Part shown: positions 23,501 to 51,599 of the stretch, one piece after another | Layout of the letters: every line of letters starts with the position of its first letter | Numbering within the stretch: position 1 is the stretch's first letter | From: Haliclystus octoradiatus | Taxonomy: Eukaryota; Cnidaria; Staurozoa; Stauromedusae; Haliclystidae | Assembly: GCA_916610825.1 (NCBI GenBank) | Contig: OU744452.1 | Location: 19,815,781-19,879,780 of the forward strand | DNA: 64,000 bases | Direction of reading: 5' to 3' | Made by a program: the position numbers and the translations under genes | The notes under the pieces: generated by a model | What the model was told of the DNA's origin: nothing | What the model saw: the letters and a program-made list of their open reading frames with translations, nothing else | Databases searched by the model: none

Positions 23501-25050
23501 AATTCTACATGATATTATCCGCAACAATTTTATTACGCTGATATATATGTGTAGTGAGTTAGTAAAGAATCATATAAGGTGCTGTGTATGCTTCAACAAG
23601 GGAGTGAAAAATTTACGGTCTCATGCATAGAGTAACGCATATATTCCTATGTTACGGACTCTGCTATTGAAAGCTACAAGCGAATTTAGCTATTATCTAT
23701 ATACATCACAGCCAATTGAAGAAAAAATTTTTTGGCATCGCCCGTATCAGAGAGCATATGTCTGCATTTCTAACATTTTTATTAAAAGAAGAGATAAATT
23801 TTTCATATTTCCTCTAGAGTATTTATTCATATGTTGCCTACTTTTTATAAGAACATTATACTTTTATAAAGTTCGTAAGAACAAAGATGCTCAGACGATA
23901 AGAAGTTCGAGGATAAATTAATGAAGAGCATTCTAAGGATTCTCATTCAACAAAACTTTCACAATATATTTAAAACAAATCAGGCTTCATAAACTTCATA
24001 TACAAAAATAGCGTATTTTGATTTGATAACAATTTTTGCAATTAATTGGAAGAATGTTCTGTTGTTTAATTGGATTCCTCTACCTTACACATCATTAAGA
24101 TTAATCGAATTCAAATATATCATTCATCATTTTTTGTTCGGTATTGTAGTGGAATCGATGGGAAGATTTCATTGAGGAGAATTTCTGATTTTTTGGAGAA
24201 TGCGGTATATCGCTAGATTCAAAACTAGCATCGGTTTTGTTTTCACCGCATCTTTCACAGCTGTATATCTATATACACTATTCCTTTCCTTTTACGTCAT
24301 GTTATCTATGATGTTTTTCATGTATATATTTATATCAAAGCATAGCGCTTTATATAGTGTAATTTACTAATGAGGCAAAATGCCTTTCATTTTAATATCG
24401 GCTTTAACATCTGATAAAATACGCGGTTAATACCGAATCAAGCAAACTTAAAATATTCAATGTTCAAGTGTCAATCTTCACACAGTCATTCTTCCGATTA
24501 ATTTTTATATTTTAAATTATAAACATCTCCTTAGGAAAGAAAACATAAAACATGACGTCAGTTATATTCGCGCTACATCCATACTGGCCCATTTTAAAAT
24601 TGACTATAAATACCGAATGATTCCTGATTTTCGTTGATGGTTTTTCTGACTATTAAACGTTTGTATAACAATACAGATAATACACTGATGATATTTACCT
24701 AGATTTCTCTTCTCTGTTTCCCCAATTGAATTTCTCCTTCTCCAGAATGGACCTCTATCAAAAACTAAAGGAGGGGGCATGATAGACGATGTACTTCTTC
24801 CAATTATAGGATAGAACGCACCCCCACTTCTCCTTTGATACTTCTCAACATGTTTATCTTCTCTTGATTCTTCTGTAATTTTACACCAAATTAAATCAGG
24901 ATGACATCCAGAACATATTAAAGGTTTAGATGTACAACACTTCCTATTATCAGATGATAATTCATCTTTACATTGACGATGACAGTATTCTGGTGTTAAT
25001 GTATAACATGGACGACTTCTTTCGACTTGATTTAATGGTCTACGATACAT
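20549..25050 (-). CDS. EMX/NOT-like homeobox transcription factor, two exons, 254 residues
   Basis: Exon 1 is 25050-24699 (ATG, 117 codons plus one base) and exon 2 is 20961-20549 ending in TGA. The join is GT-AG with matching phase. The homeodomain occupies about residues 151-210: [18 protein letters not shown] starts it, QYLVGDERR is helix 2 and [13 protein letters not shown] is helix 3, with W48, F49, Q50 and N51 present. The RTAFxPxQLL start and LEKAFEKxxYxVGxER pattern are closest, from memory, to EMX, with NOT and VAX as alternatives. The C-terminal tail is acidic ([19 protein letters not shown]). Exon 1 is unusual in having seven cysteines within residues 15-56 and no clear eh1 repressor motif. 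The intron is 3.7 kb. The ATG at 25050 is inferred; further upstream exons cannot be excluded. Confidence 0.88.
20962..24698 (-). other. Intron of the homeobox gene
   Basis: 3.7 kb of AT-rich non-coding sequence bounded by GTAAAT and TTGTTGCAG on the minus strand. A decayed relative of the hammerhead-bearing repeat lies near 23285-23400 (CCAATGGTCAGAAAC). No other exon is convincing. Confidence 0.55.
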
Positions 25051-26634
25051 AATTAATCTGTTTTGCCTTTGCTAACGATTTGAGAGGTGATACTATACCA
25101 ACTGATATGGGATGGTAATGTTCGTTTCTCTGAGCAATGATTAATGTGTCATAATACATAATTAAATGACTCCTGGAGCTGTAACTAAGTCAATATTGTA
25201 TTTTAAAGACTCTTGGAGATTAAAAGCTGTGCTAACATTGATTATTTTACTTCAGTTATAGCCCGTTGCCTCTATTGACATTCTCTGACATTTTGTTGAC
25301 TTAACTAAGGCATTGATTTTTAGAAATATATGAAAGCGGCTTTACTACACACTAGTCAATTCATTCCCCCATACCGGGAAATATCGGGATATAATGTCAA
25401 ACCTATTTAGGACCATATATTTGCAACTTGTTCTTTTCTTCCAGTTCATTGTACCTTAATTGCTTATAATGCTTTTAGAATACCTCTCGTCGCTTAGAAT
25501 ATCTCTCGTCGTTTAAAATTGGGTTTTCGATGTGGAATTATGCCGCTAGAGGGGTCTGCTTCAACCTTAAATTTCGATCACTTTTACCCATCGACATTAT
25601 TCCCGGGTAATCTTCTACATTGTACATTATGTGGACTAAAGGATATCTTTTGAAATGCTACATGTACTAAATTCTAACTTAGGATCAAAACAATTATAAG
25701 AAAGAGTTATATGGACGATCGTCTTCTATAGGACAATACATTATCAAGTCTCTACTATCTAACCTATTTATTCCTAAATCAATCTTTAATTTCCTTTTTC
25801 TTAAATACCTACTCGTATTTTATATACCTAAAATACTATTATTAGTTCTCTCTCTTATCATATTTATTTGGCTATATTAACTTTTGATTCATTTAATACG
25901 ATTTCTATTATACGTTGTCTTAGAAACTGGTTTTTCTCTCAATGGAATGTGAAGCTTCGTCAAATAAATGGCATGTCAACATTTAAAGTTACGACTCAAA
26001 TAATTAATATTTGAAAATAAATATACATTGTAAAGATGCATTATTATAACATAAAGCATTATTTTGTTAACAGATTCAATTTTAATCTTTTTTTATCTAA
26101 ACATATTTGAACAGGGGTTCAATGCTTTTTAAAATGAAATCTTTGGATTAAAAAAAATGATATCGAATTGATATCTTATATTTTAATTTGATACTGTTAC
26201 GTGGCGATTTGCAACACTTGTCAAAACTAAACCATTGTAATATTTCAATTAAACTTTATGAGGAAAATATTTTGACTATAGATTAACTATTATACATCGA
26301 ATTCGTAAATACACTCTTTTTATAAAAAACTTTATAAGGAGACATTACAGCTCAAATCCTGTTAAATTTAAGAGAAAATTCCGAATATTTAGAAGCTTGT
26401 TTCTTGAAGATATTTATTTAGAAGAAAAAAGATATTCCGTAAATATTATTAGATATACACTTTCTTCGTCTATATTCACGAAAAACAATTCTAGCCGGAC
26501 CATATAGAAATATCATTATAAAATAGAGTTCGTCTATATATATTTTTTTTTGCATGTGATGAATTTTTTAACCACATTGATAACTCATCTTGACCTAGGT
26601 ATATACCGAAGTAGTCCCATTTGTTCGCTCATTG

Positions 26635-26684
26635 AGCAGTACTGACGATTACTAATGGCCAGAAACATGTGCTTGTCTGCTGCT
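26635..26684 (+). ncRNA. Hammerhead ribozyme-like motif, partly decayed
   Basis: The order matches a type I hammerhead: AGCAGTA, CTGACGA, a 13-nt stem-II segment, GAAAC, an 8-nt loop, GTC, TGCTGCT. The stem I strands pair over 7 positions, including one U-G. Stem II is damaged compared with the copy at 34882-34931 (TTACTAATGGCCA against AGGCTAATGGCCA), so activity is doubtful. It sits at the end of a repeat of about 130 bp starting near 26555. Confidence 0.55.
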
Positions 26685-27794
26685 ATATATATACATCGCC
26701 GCTTTCATACAGTGAAATGCGTTGCTGATTGTGTAATTTATCGTCTCTTCTTAGATCATTTCAAATTTTTCAATATTATTTCTACTCGTTCCAAATTATC
26801 GGCATTCCAAGTCCAATTTTAGTTCAAATCCTGTAGCACTATTTTCCATTGGAAATTTGCATTATATATGGTTTAACTATTGCATTTCTTCAGCTTTACA
26901 ATTATTTAAACTTTTCTTTGTTTATTGCTAATCCATGTACAAATCAATATATGTAATAATAAGTAAGACGATATATAGGTAATCGAAATTGAATTTCTTC
27001 AATGGATTGATTGTTTCGGCATTTCGGCTGAATAAAATAGTTGACAATTTACCTAAACGGAATTTCTCCAAAGGCAAACTAATAAGCTGAGTAAATATAT
27101 ACAGGATATTGCAAAGTTGTGTATTTGTGACGATTGTGGTAAACCGTAACTTCGCATATTTTTATTATATATTGAAAATATTTTGCTTTTTCATCCCATC
27201 ATATAAGATGTCTCTACTAACTTAAATATTTATCAGCATTGATTGCCAGTCTACATGTAGATTGACACAGTTGTAAACAGATAACTCCGTAAAACTGGGC
27301 TATAGCTGAAAAAGGGATTCATACCTGAGCTTCAAGAACTTCAAAGAACAAAGAAACGCCATGTATTGAGATGCCTTTTATGTCTAGAGTTTTTCAAAAG
27401 GACTCATATACACAGTATATATACTACATATTAAGCGTACAATTACATGTTTAGCAGATTGTCTTGGACAGATTTCTTTGAAAGTTTGTCTGTCCAATGC
27501 CAGCCATAAAATAGGTTAATGGTGTAAAATAAGTAAGTAATGTAGACGGCGTCGCCCTACCGAAGGCACCCGTATCACTCCTCTATTTATAGAAGAGTGG
27601 CTCAGCCGCAACACTGCAGATCAATTTCAACAGGTTTCATGGCAGATAGGTCTCGATTGTCAATGCGCAACGATGCGCCGCAGCTACTCACAATGCAATT
27701 CCATTTGGCTCATTCCATCCGCCATCCTCTGAGTACTCATTTGATGTTTTAGATAAAGTTAAGGCTGAGTTGACCTTCGGGGGATTTGAGCCAC

Positions 27795-27865
27795 TGTCGA
27801 TCAGATATGATCCGATCTGAAGTTCGGTTGCTCTGCCATCTGAGCTAATCCTCTCTCACGGGATG
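27795..27865 (-). mobile_element. tRNA-derived SINE head (family 2)
   Basis: On the minus strand the sequence reads GATTAGCTCAGATGGCAGAG, a tRNA-like A-box region, and about 50 nt later TGGCTCAAATCCC, a degenerate B box. The longer repeat probably spans about 27540-27870, since parts around CGCCCTACC recur near 2070 and 13070, and an A-box fragment recurs at about 13190. Too diverged to be a functional tRNA gene. Confidence 0.5.
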
Positions 27866-28037
27866 GTACGTATTTGTAAGAAGAAAACGAGAAGACATGA
27901 GAAAATCCACATAGGGTGAGTATACCAGAGATGTATACGGAGTCTAAGGTTTCAGACTTCGAATCCGAAAATAGGCTGTATGAATGCGTTTGACACGACA
28001 AACTCACTGTAAAAGTCTGAAAGTGGATATTCATCCA

Positions 28038-28129
28038 GCCTGCGCGCAGACCTTACTTGAAAATCTTACTTCCTCGTTTAGTAAGGAATGAGGAAGTAAG
28101 ATTTTTAAGTAAGGTCTGCGCGCAGGCTA
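28038..28129. repeat. Near-perfect hairpin, 39-bp arms
   Basis: Arms 28038-28076 and 28091-28129 are inverted copies with one mismatch, separated by 14 nt. The tip sequence is AGCCTGCGCGCAGACCTTAC. The 14-nt loop and GC-rich ends contrast with the AT-rich surroundings. It may be a very short fold-back element. Confidence 0.8.
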
Positions 28130-29771
28130 GTATTTATCATAATATGCAGACAATTTTGCAATGCTTTTTAAAAAAATTATCAGGATTACATTTTATCTCC
28201 GGTTCCATCTCCTTGACAGACAAAACATTCATTTCAGCTCGGCTCCTGTTGAAATATGGATACTCTTGCCAGTGTCAGAGTTTGAGCTTTGATCCTGTAC
28301 ACAGCTAGCGCATACCGCTACGGGTTAAATAGAAAATATGCGCTAATAGCTTTGTAAATTATACTATAGTAGCATATACACTCAATTTTTATGAAAGATA
28401 TGTAAAACCTTATAAAAGAGTGAGACATGAATGATATAAATTTTTGTGCATAAGGTGATGTTTTTGAAAAATCCGTTCGAATTAGAATTGCAAGATCGAT
28501 CATGTTTTGAGTCTGATTTTGTTTACGTTGATATGGTAAATTTCGTCGTATCTCTAAGGCAATCAGATTGAGCGAATCAATTTCGATAATATCAAACATA
28601 TAATTATATAATTGTATTTAATTGTAAATCGCAGATGGTTGATAGTTAAAAACTGGCAAGTAAATATCACTCATGCAGGCTGAAGCCTATATATGATTTA
28701 TTACAATGACCCATTAAATTAGAACAGTAGTGAAATTGATGAGAGATAATTGATGTTCCAGATAGAGGTTATGTTACATAATTATTAAAATGTTTCAATC
28801 ACGGCCTCGTTTACGATATGGATTTCTGTTGGTTGTTAGTGAACTCGTGGGTCTAAATTCCGATAACTCACTCACAAGATTGATGTAATCCCTATTATTA
28901 TTCAGTATAATTTTAAATCAGTATAGATTTTATTACGGCAGAGTATATATTTGCCACACAAATTCATTCGTGTCACTCTTTTGTCTTACCCATCTATCAT
29001 CGTGTCTTTTGTTGGCTAAATTATTTCAAATTGTAACTAGATATTTCCAATCAGTAAAATGCCTTTAAATGATACAAGAGTAATCGGCTACCGAAGGGAA
29101 CTAAACTTTGCAAACAAATTTTTGAATAAAAAATTGGCAAGCCGGGACTCATCATGGAGATCGTTCTGATGTCGTAGCTCGTCAGATATCACATCTGAAG
29201 TCTCGCTAATGAATAATATAGATCGTGAAACATAGAGCCTGGGTTTCTAATCATCGCTGAATCGTCCCATTCTCTTGAAGTCTTCATAGGGTGGTCATGA
29301 TGAAGGGTCATTTAGCGTCCATGAACTTCTTATGAACTTGACATTGAGTATGCCAAGACACAACTAACAGCATGTAGCTATAATAACTTTAAAGCATAAA
29401 AGTGTCTATAGCCTCACTCAATGGCCCTAGAAAAGACAATGGATGGAAATGTTGAAATTGAAGCAGTTGTTTACGGTTCATGAAATCGTCATGAAAACAT
29501 AAACATTTTTATAAGGGTTTTGGATAAATGCGATACTCTTAATGTAATTTCAACTTACATTAATTTTATAGAATACAACTCCCTCAAGTAAGTAAAAGAA
29601 ATTCTCACATGTTCCGCCAATCAAATCTGGCTTCTAACGCTAGCTACATGTTCTGTAAGATTTACAATGAAGATTTTAATATTGTTGCAGCAGACAGAAG
29701 AAACGTTTAACGCGGGAAATCTCTTTCAATAACTCAATAATCAAAGCCTCCCATTTTCACGATTGCATAAA

Positions 29772-46007
<16,236 letters not shown>

Positions 46008-47638
46008 ACATTTTTGACGCATGAAGATGTCAAAGCTGGTGAGAAAATAATGGGGCAATCATTCCCCCATATTTGACTTACTATGTATACCTCCAAGTAG
46101 ATGAAGCAAAATATTTAATAAAAATTCAATTTAAGAAGAATTCCATTTAAGAAGAATCCCAGTATTCCATCGCTGTTTGCTTGTATAGTATATACTCAAA
46201 GAATGGAATTCTTGAGGGATGTCTGTTTTTCACTCAGAATCCAAGTTAGGCTTTATATGCTTTAAACTGCAAGTATCAAATAATGTATGGATCCTGCAAA
46301 TTGAAAAATGCTTGAAATTTAACAGAAAATTATAATGTTGTGTGGCCTGAACATTGAACAAGATGAAACAACATATTGTCTCGATAATATATTTGTGACA
46401 AGGATAAATTATTATGAATATCTTTCTATCTTAATAAGTTTCATTGTTTATTTGATCTTATTGAAGAACAATTTTTTAATTTGTTGGTTTTAAATGATAG
46501 GCCTACAATGTTAATCCATCTTTGACAAACTTTTTTATAAAACTCAAAGATGCATGCTGCCATTTTTATTAAAGAACCCTCAACGCAAAAAGACTGGAAC
46601 AACGAAATATAAACAGTGTGATTTGATTGGCGACAAGTACAGTTGAATTCGGCAATAACGGTACGCTAGGGAGACCAACCATTTTACCGGCTTTGGTAGA
46701 ATCCCTTGTTAGCGGTAAATATTAACAAATTTTGACCGTAAATTACTCATTCCGGAACCTTTTTGGCTTACCGTTATTCCGGGCGTTATTGACAGAATAC
46801 CATTAAATCCGGAACCGTTATTTCCGGATTTTACCGTTTATTATTACTTTGAACAACATTAGAGATCTATAGTTTACTGTTTGCTGATTAATTTTGTTGT
46901 TAAATTAATAATATATAAATCTGGAAAGTATTATACTGAAACCTGTGCATATAGGGTGACCCCTATGGAGCAGCAACCTGTCTATAACGATCACTTCATA
47001 CTGTTACCAATGTAAATTTCTACTGGATTTAATCTCTCTAATCTCATCACTGGTCGTCATAGACAGGTTTTCATTGTACTGAGTTTCTCTACTTGCGCAT
47101 CGAATATGGTCAAAACATCAAAATTAGAATTGAAAATGTCTACCTTGACTTATTGTACTAAATACCTTGATTCATTTTAACAAGTTTTCGACAAATGATT
47201 AAGTATTTTTCGAGAAGTTGTGAGCGTTTAAAAAGTGACAAATAATCAATTACAACGTCAATGACGAATGATCGTCACACTCACTCGTCGTAACCAGAAA
47301 TTATATTTTAGGAACAATTTTTATTTTATTATAACGGCACTGACTTTAATTTAGAGCGAATCACTCGCTGGGATACATTAACAATGTTACCTCTAAAAGA
47401 CACCCACCCATCATGCAATCATGCCAATTAGGAGTTCACAACATCATATATATATATAAATACTCAATATTTGTAATATTCCCATTATTTAATAATGTTC
47501 ATATCATCAGTAATAAAATAATAACCAACCTAACTGTATATATAACAACATATAATTATATACAAACCATTTTAAAAATTAAATTAATCCATTGTAATAC
47601 TAAAAAATGAAATTAAAACTAAAACTCGTAATAATAAA
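46008..47638. other. Intergenic DNA between convergent CDC23 and lyase genes
   Basis: Non-coding. It contains a family-2 TA-type MITE at about 46936-47076 (CTGAAACCTGTGCATATAGG at the left, GACAGGTTTTCATTG at the right) and, at 46640-46850, a patch with repeated CCGTTATT / CCGGAA words. Nothing else recognised. Confidence 0.5.
46117..46122 (+). promoter_or_regulatory. Candidate polyadenylation signal of CDC23
   Basis: AATAAA lies 110 nt after the CDC23 stop codon in non-coding sequence. Position is plausible; unproven. Confidence 0.4.
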
Positions 47639-50600
47639 TTAAGTAACAAAAGGTTTTTTATTGTTGTAATTTGAACTGAAACCATTATGTGTTAGAATAA
47701 TTTCAGTTGTAAGTCCTTTTGATAAAACCAATCTCAATAATCTTTTCTTGCCTGTGTGATCAGGTAATAACCGTGCCGATAGTTTCAATGTCTTATCTTG
47801 ATTTTTCACTTTACTCAGTTCAATATTTTTGTAATTAAGACGTATAATAATTTCCTTGGGTATACTTTTCGCTTTAATTTCTTTGATTTTGATTTCATTT
47901 GTTGAAGTTAAAGGATGTAAACGTAAATCAGGATCACTAACAGCTAAACTAACAGCACCATTACGATGTTCCTCAACTAGGATTAAACAGGGTCGATTAA
48001 CCCTCATAATTGGACCACGCCTTCGACTAAATTTGTGATCATCAAATATGGCATAGCTATAAAATATTCTATAATCTACCGTAATAATTTTAACAATATG
48101 TGCTATTCTATCGCTTCTTAAAACAGAATAAAACTTTTCGAACGGATTACTTTGCGCTTTCATAAATCGTTTAATAATATCTAATCCACTAGCAACTAAA
48201 ATCGCATATTCGTAATTAGCATTGTTTGGTGAATTTCCATGATGGAATTTAGCCGTTGTATAAAACTCAGTTTGATTTGAAATGACACCGTCTGGTCTAT
48301 AAGCTTTATCTGGTTTTGAAATACTGATTTTTAAATTCTTTGTTCTTGGTATATAATAACCATTATTATTTGAATCCAATAAAAAATGTGCTCGCTGATC
48401 ATTTATTGTAATAATTTGATTATAAGATTTATCATATTTTAATATTTTACCATTGATAGCTATGAATGAATCGTTAAACATTCGACTTTGAAATAATGTT
48501 GTTATAGTGTTTTCTGGTAGGCCACTATCCTCAGTAATGTCACTACCCAGGCATACAATTAGATCTTCAACAAAATGATACGATTTTCTAAATCGTAAAC
48601 GGTGATTTTTTTCATTACGATATATTGGTTGTAAAAACTCCATAGCAAATAAACCGTTAGCAAAACCACGGCTACCAGTTAAATGGACACCACCCATGAA
48701 TGTTGATCTAGCAAAATTTCTACTGTATCCTTCATCCTTGAGAGTATTCATATTCATATCGACCGTGGTTGTTCCCGGAATAGCTGTCCATTCCCAACCA
48801 TGAAACACATCATGATTTAAAAGAGAACGTCTACCGTTAGCAATTTGAAGATTACCGTGACTTAGGAACCGACCATAAGGATTTTGACCCTTTGCTGACT
48901 CATAATCCCATACATAAGAACTACAACCTTTAACGGTAGCCGTCCATCCATCACGGCGATGAATTGATAAACCACCATAATTCGATACCCAATGACCCTT
49001 CGGATTATAGGAATTATAATAGTTATTTTGTATTAATACACGTCGTATCCTTATCAACAAAGCATTTGATCCTAATGAATTATGATATTGGCCTGCAGTA
49101 TTCAATGTTCCATCTCTAATATAACGTTGTACAAGTTGATCTTTTAATTTAAATAATCGTAAAAATATCAACCCAGTTTCCACATGAAAATCTTGCAATC
49201 CGTTCGTTGAGCCTACACTAGCATATCCAAAGGCAGGTATTAATTTTAATAACGCATTATTACTATATGATATAAAGCGACCAGATGAACCTACAGGTAT
49301 TGAATAATCATTAGAAGATAAATAGATTAATTTTAATGATTTTCTTAGATTTGATAATGGTGTTTCTGCCAATGCAAATGTTGTATTATGTGTGAGATAA
49401 TTAATGAGTGATGCTGTATGTAATGCTTTTGGTACATAGGCTGATAGATAAGCTCCTCGATGATGGAAACCGATAAAATCTGGTTTAATAACACCACCAA
49501 ACCCTTCCTCGATTGATAATGCCATATCTAACCAATGTTTATAATCTGTTGCCATTTTTATTAATGTTCTTTTTTCTCGATTTGTATTTCTTGGTAATGT
49601 CAATATTAATAATAATCGATTAAATGAAAAATTACGTAAACGATCTGCAGTTGTACCCGGATCTCTTGTATTTTTATTTTTCCGAATTTCACCTATTTCA
49701 GCAAACCATTTCATTGTTCTGATCTCCCTGTGTAAACGACCACTCGATTGTAATTCTTTACGTAATAAATAAACAGTATGAAAATATAAAGCGTTTAAAT
49801 TCATAAAATGATCAAGAACACCGACGCCACTACCTTCAGAAAATCCTTCGTTGTGTAAATGATCAAAGATACGCATTATGAAATCAATATTATCACGTTG
49901 ACTGGTATTTCTTGGTATAAAAATTTCGTCTTGACGTAATTTAGGTATTTTTGGTTCCATACGAGGCCGACCTGATGCTAAAATATTTGGTCTACGATTA
50001 CGTTTTTTAATTCTTGATTTATTTGAACGGAGTTTTGCCTTTCGTAAGATCTTTTTTGTTAGATAATGATCTAAAGCTAATGGAAATAATACTGCATGAA
50101 TAATATCATTAAATTTGCGAACAGGATAACTGTTATTACCACGAAAATACGTCCCAAATATATCTCGTGACGCAAATAATGGTGGCAGTTTACCGTCAAT
50201 ATTTTCTAAACGTCTAGCTAATTGTTTGGCATTCTCAACACAAACAATTTTTTGTTGTGAAAAACTACTATGCAAATTACGAATATGTGATCTCTGATGA
50301 ACTGTTCTAACCAATAGATGCGATTGACGATCTATAAAATCGCGATAAACAGGTTTACAATGTAATGACATATATCTAGCAAATGATAAATCAGTTCTTG
50401 ATAATAGTAAATCATCTGGTACTAGTAACCAAGCCTCTAACCGTCGATCAATCCATTGTATTTCATAGAATTGATTTTTTTCTGTAGTAGATAATATTGA
50501 ATCATTATTTGAGGGTGTTCCTAAAACACGTTCGTATTCATTCCATTTATAAGTCTGCTGCCAATGATTATAACTACTATACATTCCATCTAGGTCTAAT

Positions 50601-51599
50601 GTACCTCCTAGATCATTTTTCTCTTTGTTAAGAAGTTCTTTTCTAGGAGGGTTAAGATAATCGTAGGACCATCCATTACATGATTTTGCAAGTCGTATCA
50701 AATCAAAATAAAATGGATCATTAAATGATAAATAAAGATCTGGGCTTGTAAATCGAATTTTTGAGACAATACGGATTTTTTTGTTTAACGGTGTTATTGT
50801 TCTGTAGGCCACATAAATTGCTCTCCACCCTGTAAAATCCATTGGGATTGTTCTCTCTTCAATTACACGTGACGAATCCATTAATTGATATCGTAAGTTA
50901 GATTTTATTTCATTTTCTCTATAGATCCAAAATGCCACTCCACATATTCTATGATTACTAATTTGATGAGATAGATCTATTGTTATTGTTGTACCATAGG
51001 ACCATAACCATTCAAGAGATGAATGGCCATATTTGGTATGCTTTTGACTGATGTTTAAACCAGTACCTTTGATGTATTTCAAATCTTCAATGTTTTCAAA
51101 TGATAGACCAAGAACTTCCGTTGCATCTAAAAATTGAAAAGAAATATAGAAAATATGAAAAAGTATGGAAACTTTCTCAAGTAGATCGTGAATTCAGTTT
51201 CAAAACTTTCTTGACACTTTCTTATTAATGATTGACAGTATTCAAATACTAAATAAGCATAATTCAGTTTTTTACTTCAAATTTCTAGAAAGTTGTCTGG
51301 AAAGTCAAAAAAGAGACAATAAAAGTTCCAGAATCTGAAATTTCCTACCCAAAAATATTTCTCGCAGCTCATATGGACCCCCCAGAAAATGGCACGTCCC
51401 CGTATAGCCATCATATATGGGAGTTCACCCCTGTGGTTTACCTCCTCAGGAATAAGTAACATCGTCTAACAGCTATAAAGGTCAATAATTGACATTACTT
51501 ACGAATAAGTGCTTGTTTGTTAAACATTTTTGCAAATGTCATGTTGTTATAGCAACAAACTAATAGTGCCATGATGGCGAACACAGTAGGAAAAATCAT
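47639..51599 (-). CDS. Secreted polysaccharide lyase family 8 enzyme (chondroitin ABC lyase-like), 1194 residues
   Basis: PL8 enzymes cleave glycosaminoglycans such as chondroitin, dermatan or hyaluronan by beta-elimination. Exon 1 is 51599-51503 and exon 2 is 51126-47639. The join ATTC|GTAAGT to TTTTTAG|AT is in phase and adds a signal peptide (MIFPTVFAIMALLVCCYNN). A lyase N-terminal beta-sandwich region with MDFTGWRAIYV is followed by the alpha-toroid and the C-terminal beta domains (SHGNLQIANG, GWEWTAIPGTTTVDM). By comparison with the known Proteus enzyme, candidate catalytic residues are His587/588 and Tyr596 (in FHHRGAYLSAYVP), Arg649 (VGSSGRF) and Glu775 (VWDYESAKGQNPYGRF), so it looks active. 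Against the roughly 1020-residue bacterial enzyme it has a lysine/arginine-rich insertion near residues 390-430. Codon usage is AT-rich like the neighbours. Exact substrate is unknown. Confidence 0.88.

Larger units (their letters stand above)
25051..29771. other. Intergenic region between divergent homeobox and CDC23 genes
   Basis: This must hold both promoters, but no core element is clear enough to call. It includes a hammerhead-bearing repeat at 26555-26690, a tRNA-like SINE fragment at 27795-27865 and a 39-bp-arm hairpin at 28038-28129. Confidence 0.5.
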
